64,000 nucleotides of DNA from Phoronis australis (lineage: Eukaryota; Phoronida; Phoronidae). Within the stretch, counting starts at the first letter, position 1; each line of letters starts with the position of its first letter. The notes beneath the pieces are model-generated. The model worked only from the letters and a program-made list of their open reading frames with translations. It was not told the DNA's origin and ran no database searches. This document shows, one piece after another, positions 12,201-24,930 of this stretch. The DNA is taken from positions 198,802 through 262,801 of the forward strand of contig NMRA01000585.1 in NCBI GenBank assembly GCA_002633005.1. The letters are read 5' to 3'. A program made the translations under genes and the position numbers.

Positions 12201-14050
12201 TCTTAAATAAGTTTTTAAGATAAGCTTTTGTCAGTGTTTATTAAGGATGATTTGAAAAGGAAGGGCATCAAATACTCTTGTTGTGTTGTTGTATTTTTGG
12301 TGGAAGCTTATCTGGGATGGTACAAATTTCGAAAATAATTCACCAATCATAAAGACAGATTATAACGACCGTCAATCCCGTTTTGATCAATTATGCTGAG
12401 TTGGGCATAATTGGTCCAATATGTCCATTTTTACCCATTCCGTCCATTTTTGCTTCTTGGGTCTATTTTGCTTTTTAATTCATGTTCACTTGTTAAGTCG
12501 GTTTTAATCTAGTTATTAAGCGTAGTCCATATATAACTGGTGGATTAAGACATCCATTAATTCGGTTTTTACATATCCTGAAGATTTTGCGTGTTAGGTC
12601 CGTTATAGCCCTTTAAATAGATTTCCACTCTAGTTTTGAACTTTTAGTTTTTAAGATAAAATAATTTATATTTCACAAAAGGGAATTGGAACTGCGTCCA
12701 ATTGGATGAATTATCAAATGGACATACCAGTCGAGGGGTTAAGGACCTCCCCCCGAGCCCTTAATCCCGTTTTGACCAATTATGCTGAAATAAACGATAG
12801 ATATGGAGTCTACCCATTATGTCCAATTGGACCCATTTTGTTCATATCCAACAAAAAATCTATAGCTTTGAAATGACCATACGGTGACGAGTACTGTACA
12901 TACCGGTTGATTACCGTGTTGTTAGTGTGAAAAGTTTTAATCATTTTGTCATTACTTAACATTCATCTATCATTGCTCATAGGGATTTCTGGTGAATATG
13001 TTTTGATTGTCTGCTTGATTCAGATATTCGAGGTTTCAACCATTTTAAAAGAGAATTGCAACCCCAGATGGATACTTATACGCTGGTTCAGGCGGAACTA
13101 TTGAATGGTCAATAATGAATTGACATAAGAGGCATGACACCTGCGCTTTTGATGTGATGATGAATTACATTTGCGAATAAGATTAATTTCATGGAGCCAT
13201 CGGTCAGAATACTGCATTTCCGCTACGAAAGGCTTTGAGCTAGAATACTAGGCGACAAAATACGCTTAACTTTTGACGTGTCCTGGGAGTTCTCTCCCAA
13301 AATAACGGATAGCAGTGCGGCCACTTTTTGTTTACCCCAAAGGCGATATCATGATCCTCAGTTCCATCAAGTATTGGTATAACAAAGCCGCGACGTGCCC
13401 TACCGAGACCGGCGACAACTGATTCGGCGAAATAGCCGCCCCAGATGATACTGAGGACAAAATAGCCACGCGGGACGATACCCAGTCATAATGAGTGGGT
13501 GAAATTTACTAGACCTTTCGATGGGAAACCCCCATCTGAGATAAAAGTATTTCGCGGCATGGCAGTGAATTGAGCGGTACTTGGCCTGCACTATATAAAA
13601 CAGATGGTATTTTCGACTGCAACTAACTGTGAAGGAGGACCGAAAGTCCGTGACTGTTGGAAGCACTATTTAGTCGACTTTCTGTTTCTCCGTTAATTAA
13701 GGCAAGGAGGATGTTGCGTTTTACATTGTTGAGTACGCGAAATTTTCATGAGAGACTTTTCACGTTTAATAAGTTGCACGTTATACTTTGAACTGACGTA
13801 AGGAACTGTTTTGAAATTTACAATACACACGTCTGAAGCAAAGAGTCTTACATCAATCAACATTACAGATATTCAAACACTATACGCATTTAATCAGTGT
13901 TGTCCAACGGTAAAACCAATGCCGCCTGTACGACAAAAATAACATTACAATTTATGCTACTTTTTACTGTTCTCGTTGCTCAAACAGTTGTGAAAGTGAC
14001 TGTCCAAAATGACATTTTAACATGCTTGTTTTTGAAAAAATTCACGAAAT
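9231..14050. other. Non-coding tract, few landmarks
   Basis: No exon chain or conserved protein segment seen on either strand. Contains AATAAA at 9366 and 12137, which are possible distal polyadenylation sites for the upstream gene, and two related direct segments near 12370-12450 and 12757-12850 sharing AATCCCGTTTTGA and CAATTATGCTGA. Short open frames here have no recognisable motif. Confidence 0.4.
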
Positions 14051-14389
14051 TTTTTTAAAACAGGTCATGAATTAAGGACATTTGGACAGTTAGCCTTGCT
14101 TTGGATTCGAAGTCGGCGGCCCTTCCGCAATATCCCTCAGGGATATTAAAACTTAGGAGGCACATTATTAGTAACTTGCAGTTACTTCCTGCTATTCTGG
14201 CTAAAATAAGATATTCTTCCATTTTAAGCAGTACGAACACCACAGCAACACGTTTCAACTGCACAAATTTCAATAAACCACAAATCCTAACGAATGGTGT
14301 AAATCCCCACGCCACAAATAATCGTGACTTGCACAAACTGCCACACATTTATTGTGCGCCCACACATGTGGCTGAATGTCATCTCTGTC

Positions 14390-15520
14390 CGGGCGTCCAC
14401 GGCTGTATCTCCTAAACCCCTTGCAGCATCTTATTGAAATTTGGCAGGACCTGGTGTGTTCAGACGACGACGAGTTTTGGACCGACCCGAATACCACTGT
14501 GGCCCCTAGTGGCAATTTTAGTTTTTTAGTTTGCCTATGTATCTTCCAAGTTACTTGATGGATTTTCATGAAATTGGGCAAAGCTGAAGGTTTTTAATAC
14601 GGAGGCAATGACGCTATTCCATTTTCGGACGGATTCAACGAATTTTACGCCCCCTTGTGTAATGTTACTTTTGCATCCATTTCAAGTTCTGGCGTCCGCC
14701 TTTCTATCTGCCGTCCGCGTTCAAAAGTTCATTAGAAAAATTTACAGGTGTGTTGCTGATGAGAAAGTCACGACTGACGTTGACTTTCGGACGGTTCCGA
14801 CTACTGTGTCACTCCCTAGTAACGATTTTTGCGTCTGCGGCCGAATCTCCTTCGAAGGAGCTTTGTGAAATTTGAAACTGGATCTATGATTCCTATGGAG
14901 CCATCTACAAAACAGAAACAAGAGTCGAACTGATCCAAATACCACTGTGCTCCCTAGTGGCAAAATGTTTTTGTTTACGCTTGCTGCTGTATCTTCAAAT
15001 TTCAGTACCGTATTTTCATGTATTTTCATGAAATTCAGCAAGTAGGTTTCTATTAAGGAGACGACAACGCCCTCCAATTTTCAGACTTGATGTTTTCTGC
15101 GCCACCTGGTGACCGTTTTTGATATGTTTTCGTCCGTCTTCTGGCGTCCACCTCCCTATCTGCCATACTGCTTAAAGGATCATTATGGGAATTCATACAT
15201 ATGTGTTCCTGATGAGAAGGCCACGACTGAAGTTGACTTTCTAACGGGTCCGACTACTGTGTCGCTCCTAATGGTGAATTTTTGCGTCTTAGGCCGAATC
15301 TCCTTAACGCTTTGTGAAATTTGAAAGCTGTGTTCCTATGGAGCCGACGACAAATCGGTAACAAGTGTCGAACTAGCCCAAATAGTATTGTGCCCCCTAG
15401 AAGCAAAATGTTTTTTACGTTCACCCCAGTATCTTAGGAGTTCATGAATGTATTTCATAAAATTCGGCAAATAGTTTTTTATTAAGGAGACGACAACGCC
15501 TCAACGGTCGCCACTAATTT
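14390..15520 (+). repeat. Dispersed repeat family A ('CCCCTAGTGGCAA'), three copies
   Basis: Three partial head-to-tail copies of about 400 bp. Each carries ACCACTGTGCCCCCTAGTGG-like text, a downstream GTATCTTC...TTTTCATGAAATT segment, an AAGGAGACGACAACGCC segment, and TGTTCCTGATGAGAA. The same order recurs at 18580-18912 and 21961-22500. No protein is encoded. The class is unknown. Confidence 0.7.
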
Positions 15521-18500
15521 TTAGTCATCCCTCCCCGATCCTCACCAATTTTTCTTCTAGTAGTTTGTGGCCACCGTCGAAGCACCCCCCATTAGTTCGA
15601 GTAAAAATTATGCTTGCTTATGTGTCGATTGAGAAAATCTCGTATGGATACTAAACCCTGTTTTGGGCATTCAAGCTGAACCTTTCACCTGGAGATGTAC
15701 AGTTTGTACTTCTCCGATGAGATCAAATGTTCCAGTCGTTCCTAGCAGAGACCAGAAGGCTCCGATCTATTCTGGCTTATGACTGATAAAAATGTCTCAT
15801 AGTAATGAAGACTAGCTGGCTTTCCCAACAAGTGCACAGATTCGTTAACTCCATGCGATATTTTCTACTCCTAAGTGAACGGTAACGGTAGCACCTTTAA
15901 AAAGTTCACACAGCATTTTCATAGTTTTTGAGGTTTTAATTTGCTAATATGAATTGAATACCATAAAATCTAAATAAATAAACACTTTTTATGCCAAATA
16001 GTCGCGAACTTTTTAATTTTGAAGAAAAATTAGTTATTTCCAAGTTTACCGCCAAATGATGTAAAGTGTGGAAGACGTTTAGTCACTTGACAATCAAGTG
16101 CAATAGCGGAACGAAGCAAAAGGCGAGGACGATTTTGAGCGAAAACTGGGCGCAGACAGAAAGGAGAGTGGATACGGGAATCACACTACTCAAGTACTTG
16201 AAGAATCAGACAATGAATTTCTTTCCCACTTAGCGAGCTTTTTGGCCATATGAACTCGACACACTTGCAAGAGGAATGATGCAGACATATGAGCCACAAC
16301 CAACTGAACAAAATTGTGGTCAATATTCACAAAATAGACACTTAAAAATCACTGACAAGGGCTACAGTAAACCTGAATCACTCGATCGTATTCACTTTTG
16401 TCATGATGAAATGAGCACGATCCACTGGGCCAGTAGCCAGCATTGCACGGGGGGAGGGGGCGGGGTTCGAGTTTCTAGAACGGTGGACCTTTGATATTTT
16501 GCAAAGGTCGACACTGTAGAGTTTTCAGTAAGGCCCTTGACGGAGCTTAATTAAGGGAAAGGGAGATCTGTATACGCAACGATGACTCTCAGTTCTGAGA
16601 TGAGACAGAATTTGTAATAAATGAGGATAACGTGACGTTTGCTTGCAATGAACAGGACTCACATTCTGATGCAATGTGGTCCAGGAAGAGAACATTCTCG
16701 TGTTACTTACTACCAAATTTTCAAATCAGGCGCCAGAAATATTTAGTTAGCCTTTGACGCAATTTTTTATCTGGTTGTATTTTTGCGCATTACTGAAGTT
16801 TCTTACATCGCTGAAAACAGGAACAGCCCCACTATTTCGAAGGCTCACACTACTCTGAAGGTTCACTATTCCGAAGCATGCGCACATCCAGGGCCGGGGG
16901 GGGGGGGGNGGGGGGGGGGGGGGGGGGGCTCGGGAGCTTGAACAAGCCTCCCCCATTCGGCGAAGTGAGCAAAAAGGTCCGCCTGAGAAAAACGAAAACT
17001 CTGCAACAAGCAGAAAACGAGACAAAAGTCCAATTTACCGTGCTATGCTAGCAAGCCGAATATACCAGAATAGCAGATAACAAACCTATTTCCTTCTGTT
17101 TTGTTTCTTGGTCGATTTTAAGGCATTCACACCACACTACATTTTGGGAGCTCTCTCGCTGCTATATCCACGGACACGATCAAAATAAGGACGCTTTCCG
17201 GATGCTGTCAGATGCCACAACGTACTAAACAGGCCTGTCAAGTTACTGAGCCTTTGGAAACGGCGGCCCCTGTTACACTTCAACGTTCCTTTCTAAACAA
17301 ATTACACTTTTTGAAATACATCTCTGATAGTGCCCAGCAAACAGTAAAATCTTAAAAGATAAGACCTAGATAAGACACTTCTTGTACCGTTCGTGCCGGT
17401 AAAACTGACGTCGTCAGCTGAGAATTTAGAAGTGGCACCTTTTGATGGCCCTGTGGTGTGCCCGGATTGTGACATGGGGTCGGAATTTCTGGTAAAAGTC
17501 GATGAATAGCAAACCGGAATTGAGGAGTATTTAATCTACGATTGATGTCCGCTTTTTCCTACTTTTGTACTACAACTGCTTCACAATTTCTACTTAACTT
17601 TTTGTTAACAATGTGTCACCGCCGTTCTTATAACTTGCTCAGTTAAAAGGGAACTGTATTTTATTCTGAATAAATTCTAGATAGTTTTCTATGAATTGTT
17701 GATCAATTTCACAAATAATTCAACANGGCAAATGTGACTTTTATTTGTATGTTAGAACCGATTAACTGCAACATTATTTTGACTACAGTCCCCTTTTAAA
17801 GCAGCCTGAAAACTGCTAAGTTCATCATTTGTTTAGTATGAAAATCAAAACAGGCCAGATATTCGTTATTTAAAATAGTTTTATATTCTATCATTAGGTG
17901 ACGGTGTGGCTTTTGAAAAACTCATTAGAGTGCTATTTTCTTCTCTAATTTGTTTAATATGACCAGAAATGTTAAATGTGTCTGAGACAATATTTTTATC
18001 AATCATGACGCTGTGTACACGAACTCCAAATTTCGTCAATTTCACCAAATTCATTCATGGCAAATTACACTAAAATATACAACTTTAAATGCGGGAACTT
18101 TTAATGTGTGAAAAGTACTGCTATGAGTGAAGTGGAAAACGTTAAAATAAAATTGGCAGGTGAAAGAACTCAAGAAAACCAGTTTTAAAAGCTGTCCTGC
18201 AACTCAAGGCCTATTGTCTAAAGGCGCAAAATCGCAAGTTGATGCACCTGTTATTCTTTCATTCATCAAATATCCGCCGACATTTCCCTACATCAACTTT
18301 TCAAACACACTCAGTTTCAAAACCAAGCGACAAATTCCCCGGACACTAAGTCAATACATTTCGTGTTCTGTTCGCTTTTCTAGCTCCTCCGAACATGACC
18401 TTTTCATTCGTTTGACTTCTGAATCGCGTTTACATCCCTTCGTGTTTTCGGGATATTCAATGCTTATTTCTTTACAACCAGTTCACCGGTTTCCAAAATT

Positions 18501-18579
18501 GTTGTGTTAATCAGTCACCAAAGCCAAGAAGAGCAATCACATGTCTGGATTTTTCAATTATTTTTTGCTATTCATCGAC
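15521..18579. other. Non-coding tract with poly-G and repeat family B copy
   Basis: No gene recognised. A long G run with an internal N (about 16897-16928) is followed to about 17030 by a family B repeat copy containing GGCGAAGTGAGCAAAAAGGT. A second single N lies at 17726. Confidence 0.4.
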
Positions 18580-18912
18580 CGCTAAAGTGGATCTTATTGA
18601 AATTTGGTAGGTGTGTTCGTATGCGGCTGACGACAGATGACGACTAGTTTCGGACTGATCCGAGTACCGCTGTGCCCCCTAGTGGAAATTTTATTTTTTT
18701 ACGTTTGTCTCTGTATCTTCGAAGTTCCTTGATGAATTTTCGTGAAATTCGGCAAATAGGTTTTTAATAAGGATGTAATGATGCCATTCCATTTTCGGAC
18801 GGACTCGACGGATTTTACACCACCTTGTGGCCATTTTTGTTATGTTTGCTTCCATTTTCTGTCGTCGTTTCTCTATATGCCATACCGCTCAAAGGATCAT
18901 TATGAAAATTTA
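18580..18912 (+). repeat. Repeat family A copy, left half
   Basis: Carries the diagnostic CTGTGCCCCCTAGTGGAAA and the GGATCATTATGAAAATTTA segment. It is cut at 18912 by the inverted-repeat element and resumes at 21961, so it marks the pre-insertion site. Confidence 0.75.
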
Positions 18913-20043
18913 CACCCCGGCCAACCCGCGACCGAGAACGCCCGGAAGGCAATCGAGAACGAGACCTTGCACTAAAAATGGAAGACGATAGTCACGTACC
19001 CGGTGAGTTTAAGTGTCATTTTCTGCTTAAATAGAGGCCACTTTGGTACGAATGTTGCACACAGAAAAGCTTCAGAGTGGAACCTTTGTTGTGGATCTGA
19101 AATAACACTTGGCTTTTGCTTATTTTTTTAAATAAAGAGCTCAGAAAGCAATGGCTTTCGGTAAAATGCCTTGCGCCTCGTAAAATCGACAATTTCTACT
19201 TAAAAAGAGACGTGTGACGTTTATAGTTTAATCGTCCCTGGTCACACCTTTGTTAGTTATGATTTGTGAAACAATTTGAGATATTTACCAATACAAGCAG
19301 GTCCTTGTGTGAGACGGCGATCGGGAACGATGTCGTTAATTCTCTATGGCGATCGTGAACGCAAAAAAAGCGATCGTGAACGTACATTTTTTTTCTCTGC
19401 AGGCCGATTCACTGTCATATCTGTGATCAACGTTTCATGGAAAGAGTAAGCCTGATGCGACACTGCGTCACAGCACGGATCTTTAACAGAACCAGTACAT
19501 TTTTGTAGTCAAGTTAAGGTAGATTTAAATGGCCATACTAAGTGTCATTGGGCAATACTTACATACAAGTGTTCTGACCAATGAGTAATTTAAATGAAAA
19601 TTTATGTCTATGATTATTGTAGAAATTGCTTTCATATTGTTGTTGATTTCCTGTGAGAGACTGTTATACTACCAATCAATCCTAAATACATTGTCTATGA
19701 TTCAGTGATGATTGGTTCGAGTTAATCCTTTATTAATCCCGACCGTACGTTCACAAGCCTACTCAAACAAAACGTCCGACGTAATGTCTGTTTATGCTCC
19801 AGCCAGTGCTGCGAAGCCTTGATTTGTGTTGAACTTCTGAGATACTTCCAGCAACTGTTACACTCGATTCAATAACCTGATGTCTCTATAGCTGGCTCTC
19901 TATTGACTATCGCTGTAACTGCTGATTCTCTTCACTGCAACTCAACTGTAGTTCTCCTGATAAACTTTCTTGAACTCACCGATTAACTGACTTGATCTTC
20001 TCTTGAACTGACGTGATCTAACTAACACAAACCCGTGCTTGTG

Positions 20044-20051
20044 TATTTATA
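20044..20051 (-). promoter_or_regulatory. TATA box of the heat-shock-type promoter
   Basis: Minus-strand TATAAATA immediately downstream (in the minus direction) of the heat-shock-element cluster. Spacing fits a canonical RNA polymerase II promoter firing towards lower coordinates. Confidence 0.5.
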
Positions 20052-20064
20052 GCCTAATGCATTG

Positions 20065-20265
20065 TTCTGGAACTTTTCATCAATTCAAGCACATTCTAGA
20101 ACTTTCCTGAATCTAACCAACTATTCTACAAACATATACTAGTCTCTAGAATATTCCAGACTGCATTAATCACTGTCATGCTAGAGTCTTCTAGAAAGTT
20201 CCACACTATACTGTAGTAAACAAATTACATCATCACTGTTCTGACCTCAGTCTTCTAGAAAGTTC
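20065..20265. promoter_or_regulatory. Cluster of heat-shock elements
   Basis: Perfect three-unit NTTCNNGAANNTTCN elements at 20094-20106 (extended by a fourth GAA unit to 20111), 20189-20201 and 20253-20265, plus imperfect ones at 20065-20078 and 20144-20156. The last two perfect elements sit in a 64-bp direct duplication (20185-20248 and 20249-20312). HSF trimers bind such alternating pentamers. A minus-strand TATA box lies about 45 bp beyond the innermost perfect element. Confidence 0.65.
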
Positions 20266-21960
20266 CACACTATTTTGTAGTAAACAAATTACATCATCAC
20301 TGTACTTAACTCAGGGGTCATGCCAATGAAACAGAATAACAAAACAAAACAAAACAATACAACTAAAAATACTGTCAGACAATATTCTGACAACATTCCA
20401 AAAGTAATTCGTTGGAAATGTTCAATGGATTTGTTTTGTTGATTTCCCTATAAATAAATTTATATATTTTTGTAAGACCAATTTTAAGGTACGTGTGATA
20501 AAAGATTAATATTATAATAGAAATGCTATAATATTGTTGATTTCCTGTATAAATCACCACAGTATGTAGTTGAAGTGACGTTAATTACAACATGTTGACT
20601 ACGTTTTGAGAAAATCACAATATAGTATGTGTATTATAACTCAATTTTTTCAATGTCACATTAAACTCGAGATCATGACTGAACTGATGATGCAGGTGAA
20701 CTTAGGACCAATACTGCAAAACAGAAGAGTCAAACGCAACGTACATTCAAGCCACACGGTGCCACAAGTCAATCTGTTCATCTCTGTATCGATGTTATCA
20801 GTAAAACATCAGGCAAAATCCCACCCGTTTTATCAGCACACCAGTTTACACAACTTCTGGCCAATTTTTGATCCCAGACGTTTATGAGTGGGAATCTTTG
20901 AATCATCTCGTGAAGTGTTGCCGCACTCCCCTCTCTCCCCATGGGCGAGCTCATCACCATTCTTTGACTTCACTGGCTATTTTTTTCCTTTTGCTGTCAC
21001 AATTTTACAAGAAGATTCTACACTCGCTTTCATCGCGGTGCTGCAACAATTTGTTTACCCCTGGCTGACAGGCCACATGGAACAATTCCTGGGTGAGCCT
21101 TCAGTTTAGAAACCCTTATTCTCAGTGGTTTGGACTAAAAGTAGATGCCTGGCCTACACTTTTCAAAACCCTGGTCGGGTGTACCTTCACGTCGTGGGTA
21201 ACATGTTCATTGAAGCTCGCCTCACATTAACAGTGAACTTGTTTCCTGAAATGAGATTAAATTCGTTTGTGAAACTAAAATTATGCTTGAAGTACATGTA
21301 GTGCTCATGGCAATTTAATGGAAATATGCTATGTTGTTGTTCAGTTTTGATACGAAAATAACACAGTAACGACACACAGTGTGATTAATTCATTGCACCA
21401 CACTTATTTTGTAACCTTTTCACGTTTTATAAGTAAAAAGTTCATTACTTGTGGACACACCACAATGCGTTCTCGATCGCATAAACAAACACAAATTTGC
21501 GTTCCCGATCGCATAAACAAACACAAATTTGCGTTCCCGATCGCTTATCGTTGCGTTCTCGATCGCATCTTTCGAGAGAAAAGCGTCGAAAAATCAGAGA
21601 TCCTGACAAAACTACAAAAAACAAGCGTTGCGTTATATTTTCACATGTCATTTCTTCATAACTCCATGGTCAATTTATTGATTAGTGCCAAAAATAACGG
21701 CAATTTGCCAAAATGACATACAAATCACCTTTGGCTTAAGCGATGCCTCGGTCAACGTAACTTTTCTCCAGTAATTGGGAGAGACACTAGCCTAAACCTC
21801 TATCTACCCTTCCTAAATGTGTCATGTCTCTGTTTTCACATTGGAAATAAAAACAACGAATATTCATCAAATTTACTCACCTTGCCTGGCTTCGCTTCTC
21901 GCGCTAAATTTCGTTCTCGATCGCTTTCCGGTCATTCTCGATCGCGGATTGGCCGGGGTG

Positions 21961-22500
21961 AATTTAGAGATGTGTTCCTGATGAAAAGGTCACGATTAAC
22001 GTTGACTTTCGGACAAGTCCGACTACCGTGTCGCCCCTTAGTGGCGTTTTTGGCGTCTGAGGCTGAATCCTCCGTAATCCTTTGAAGGAGCTCTGTGGAA
22101 TTTGAAAGATGCATTTTTTCTATGGAGCCGACGACAAACGATAATAAGTGTCGAACTCATCCAAATACCACTGTGCCCCTTAGTGGCAATTTTTTAACGT
22201 TTACCTCTGTAGCTCTGGAGTTCATTAAAGTATATTCATGAAATTAAGGGAACAGGTTGCTATTAAGGAGACGACAACGCCTTTTCCTTTTTCCTACAGA
22301 TTTGATGTTTTCTGCGCCAACTGGTGGCCATTTAAAATTATGCTTTTGATGCTGCCTCTCTATCTGCCAAACTACTCGAAGGATCATTATGAAAATTGAC
22401 GGTTGTGTTCCTGATGCGACGTTGATATTTCGGACGTTTTCGATTATTCTGGTGCCTCCTAGGGGCAATTTTGCTTTTTTGCGCCTACAGCTGTATCTTC
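21961..22500 (+). repeat. Repeat family A copies, right half and further copy
   Basis: Resumes the copy interrupted at 18912 (GTGTTCCTGATGAAAAGG) and runs into two more partial copies carrying CACTGTGCCCCTTAGTGGCA and GGTGCCTCCTAGGGGCAA. Confidence 0.7.
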
Positions 22501-23980
22501 TTAACCCTTTGAGTTAATGTCTCAAAAAAACGAAAAAGACATGTTTTAAGACACTTATTCGAAAAATGTTACAAAGTCATTTTTGTAGGTTGTAAAGTTT
22601 TGACCATATTTTAAAATGCTATGCCAAACAGTTACCAATAAAGGCACGTGATAATCCCATTGACTGAAAGTACAAAACACAATTAAAAGGCATATTTTTG
22701 CCTTAATTAACCCACATCTCAAATTTCGCTCTCATGAGCATACGTGGTTATGAAGTGGTGCCGCAATTGCAAGGATCCGGTTTGCCAGCTGACTGCGGTT
22801 TTCTCTGTGCGCGCATCTTCAACGCCTCTACGTCGATGGTCGGAGCACATTTATAAATGTCTGGCTGCTCGAGCTCCTTCTTGTCAGTCGTTGACCGTTA
22901 CGAGGATGGCACAAGCTGGATGGACAATCAGGACTAACATCACCGTCTGCTGTATTTGCCTCTTCAGTGTAGTGGTTGTGGTGCGATGCCTGCCTCCTGG
23001 ATTCAGAGAAATCAACAAAAGACAGCGACACGGTAGGATTGGGATTTCGCCCACCATAAAAAGGGGCCAATGATGTTCACTTTTTACCGAAAGATACAAA
23101 ATCTCAGAGAATTTGGCAACTGCCAACAATATAACTACTTCGATCTACTCATGCAGACTAGATTAATCACTGATAGAATCAGTCGGCGTTTGTGACAGTA
23201 GCCCGGCAGCAGAGGTACAACTCGAGTATGAAAAATCACTGGAAGTACCTTTTAACACCATGTGGTCGAAAAAATGTGGTCTTATCATTAAAGGGCATTG
23301 CCTTCTGACAGTATATAGGTTTAAATATCTTATCTAAATATGGAAATCATGAAATCTCTCAGTAACACGCTGTGTTTAAGATTTCCTTATCATGGTAGCG
23401 CTGTGGTACTTCATAAGACTAATCTGCGTGACAACGCTGCGAACAGGTATTGTATCGACATTATCACATCAAGGAGAATTACGCAAAAGACGAAAACGAC
23501 ATCGTCCCAGAGATTTTAGGATTAGTTTCAAGGTTAGAGTAAAGGTGAGGGACGTTTAGGGTTTAATTTAAGTTAGTGTTAGGATTAGGGTTGTTCTTAA
23601 GCCGCATGCACGAGAGACAATTGTCACCGCGTCAGACATAAGATCGCAAACTAGATCAGCATGAGTCACGTACACGAAGACTGTCAAGGCATGCTCGCAT
23701 AAACAATAGCGAATGTCCAAACCACGAGAAATGCCAACTGATCACCCTAATACGCGCTATTGCGCAAACGCATTGAAGGATGACCCCAGTTGTGTTAAAG
23801 GAGTTTGCCACCCGATTTAATTAGTCTTTTTTACCCACTTAATCGGTCTATATCCGCCTCTTATACGGTGGACCTCACCTTGCCGAGAGCTTTCGCGTTA
23901 ACCTGTGAGGAAGGTGAGAAACGACGCAGCGACGTCAGTAGTTCGATCTGCCGTGCAGAGTGAATGTCGCTATATTGCAG
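22501..23980. other. No gene recognised
   Basis: Overlapping open frames on both strands at 22744-23129 are mutually antisense and show no family motif. A hydrophobic segment (CCICLFSVVVVV) on the plus strand near 22950 is not supported by splice signals or homology that I can see. Confidence 0.35.
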
Positions 23981-24240
23981 TGCATCGTTCCCGCTTGTCT
24001 GAACTATGAAGCTGCGAAGAAAGCGGGTATATCGTTTTTTCGTCTTCCTCGAGAACCCGAAATGCTTAGGAAGTGGCTCGCGGTAGTGAAGAATGAAAGG
24101 TAAGCTGTTAATAGCAAGTATGAGGCCGTGAAACATCTCCGTGTCTGTAGCCGGCATTTCGTCGAAAGTGATTTCTCTGACGAATTCTGGCTTACCAAAG
24201 GACTATCCATACTTTCCGTTGCCTGTGCATGTTCACGGCG
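23981..24240 (+). pseudogene. THAP zinc-finger relic (P-element/THAP type)
   Basis: In one frame: CIVPACLNYEAAKKAG, then ISFFRLPREPEMLRKW, then an in-frame TAA at 24101-24103, then HLRVCSRHFVESDFSDEFW. This has the C2CH pattern of a THAP domain (C-x4-C, a conserved Pro and Trp, C-x2-H) and the spacing matches. THAP domains bind DNA and occur in P-element-type transposases and host regulators. The reading frame resumes unchanged after the stop, which argues for a nonsense mutation. However, the stop overlaps AAAGGTAAGC, a good splice donor, so an intron cannot be fully excluded. No downstream catalytic domain is recognisable. Confidence 0.6.
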
Positions 24241-24930
24241 CCTCTCTAGTATTTCTTGATCAGTGTACTCCGGTTCGAACTGATAACCTTTGAAACCTAA
24301 CGTTCCGACCCGTGAAGTCTTCGTCGGATGAGCTGTTGACTAGGTCGGGTCTGGCGCCGGACGAGTTGCCATGTACGCGTTTATTATTCTACGTTTTGTT
24401 TCAAAATGAATGATTCTCATCCTAACCAATGCTTATATAATTGAAACAAAGTCTGTCTCATTAGATTTAATTTGTAATGCCTTTGGAATATTCGTCAGTG
24501 CAAATGTTTTGAGAAGCCAGCAATGAATAAACCACTGCGTTACCGGCTTTTGATGCAGGCAATAAAGGTAATTGACCGGGCACCGAGGCCGTGTGAGCGC
24601 ATTCTAATTCAGTGTTTGTTGACAGAAAGCTGGTGTGAAACAATTACACGATTTTATATGCTATGGTCACATAGTAGAATCTTTAGGCTATTTAGAAATA
24701 CAAATACAATATTCATATCAATGTTACTGTACAACCTTTGCCCTGACGGTCTGTGGAAGGGGAATCCGACTTCGCAGCCCCCGACAAGTAAGTAGATTTT
24801 CAGTTCCGTTGCTAATTTAGATAAATAATTATGTGCACATCATTTATTTGGCTCACTATTATAATCTTTTTGTGACTGGAGATTTAGTTTCCAACTCAAG
24901 CTGGTTTACATTCGTGCCAGTCCCGGTGGC

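Larger units (their letters stand above)
19690..20335 (-). mobile_element. LTR-like block nested in the TIR element
   Basis: On the minus strand the order is heat-shock-element cluster (20265-20094), TATA box (20051-20044, TATAAATA), then AATAAA (19734-19729) 310 bp further on. This is the U3-R-U5 layout of an LTR. No adjacent gag or pol is seen, so it would be a solo LTR or a promoter fragment. The ends are not settled: TG/CA borders near 20330 and 19700 are possible. Related sequence ATTGTTGATTTCCTGT occurs on both sides (about 19640 and 20530). Confidence 0.45.
18907..21966. mobile_element. 3.05-kb TIR DNA transposon with AATTTA target duplication
   Basis: The element occupies 18913-21960. 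Left end CACCCCGGCCAACCCGCGAC; the reverse complement of the right end reads CACCCCGGCCAATCCGCGAT; similarity continues for about 50 bp. The 6-bp AATTTA lies on both sides (18907-18912 and 21961-21966). Flanking family A sequence is continuous in other copies (14728, 15177), confirming an insertion. A 12-bp motif CGATCGNGAACG is repeated at the left (19318, 19350, 19371 and twice inside the TIR) and in inverse orientation at the right (21468, 21500, 21532, 21554, 21912, 21933), a layout expected of transposase-binding sites. No transposase frame is recognisable, so it is probably non-autonomous. Superfamily undetermined. Confidence 0.8.

Noticed and set aside
22744-23129. Several overlapping open frames of 80-109 codons
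   Set aside because: Mutually antisense, no family motif, no splice-supported extension.
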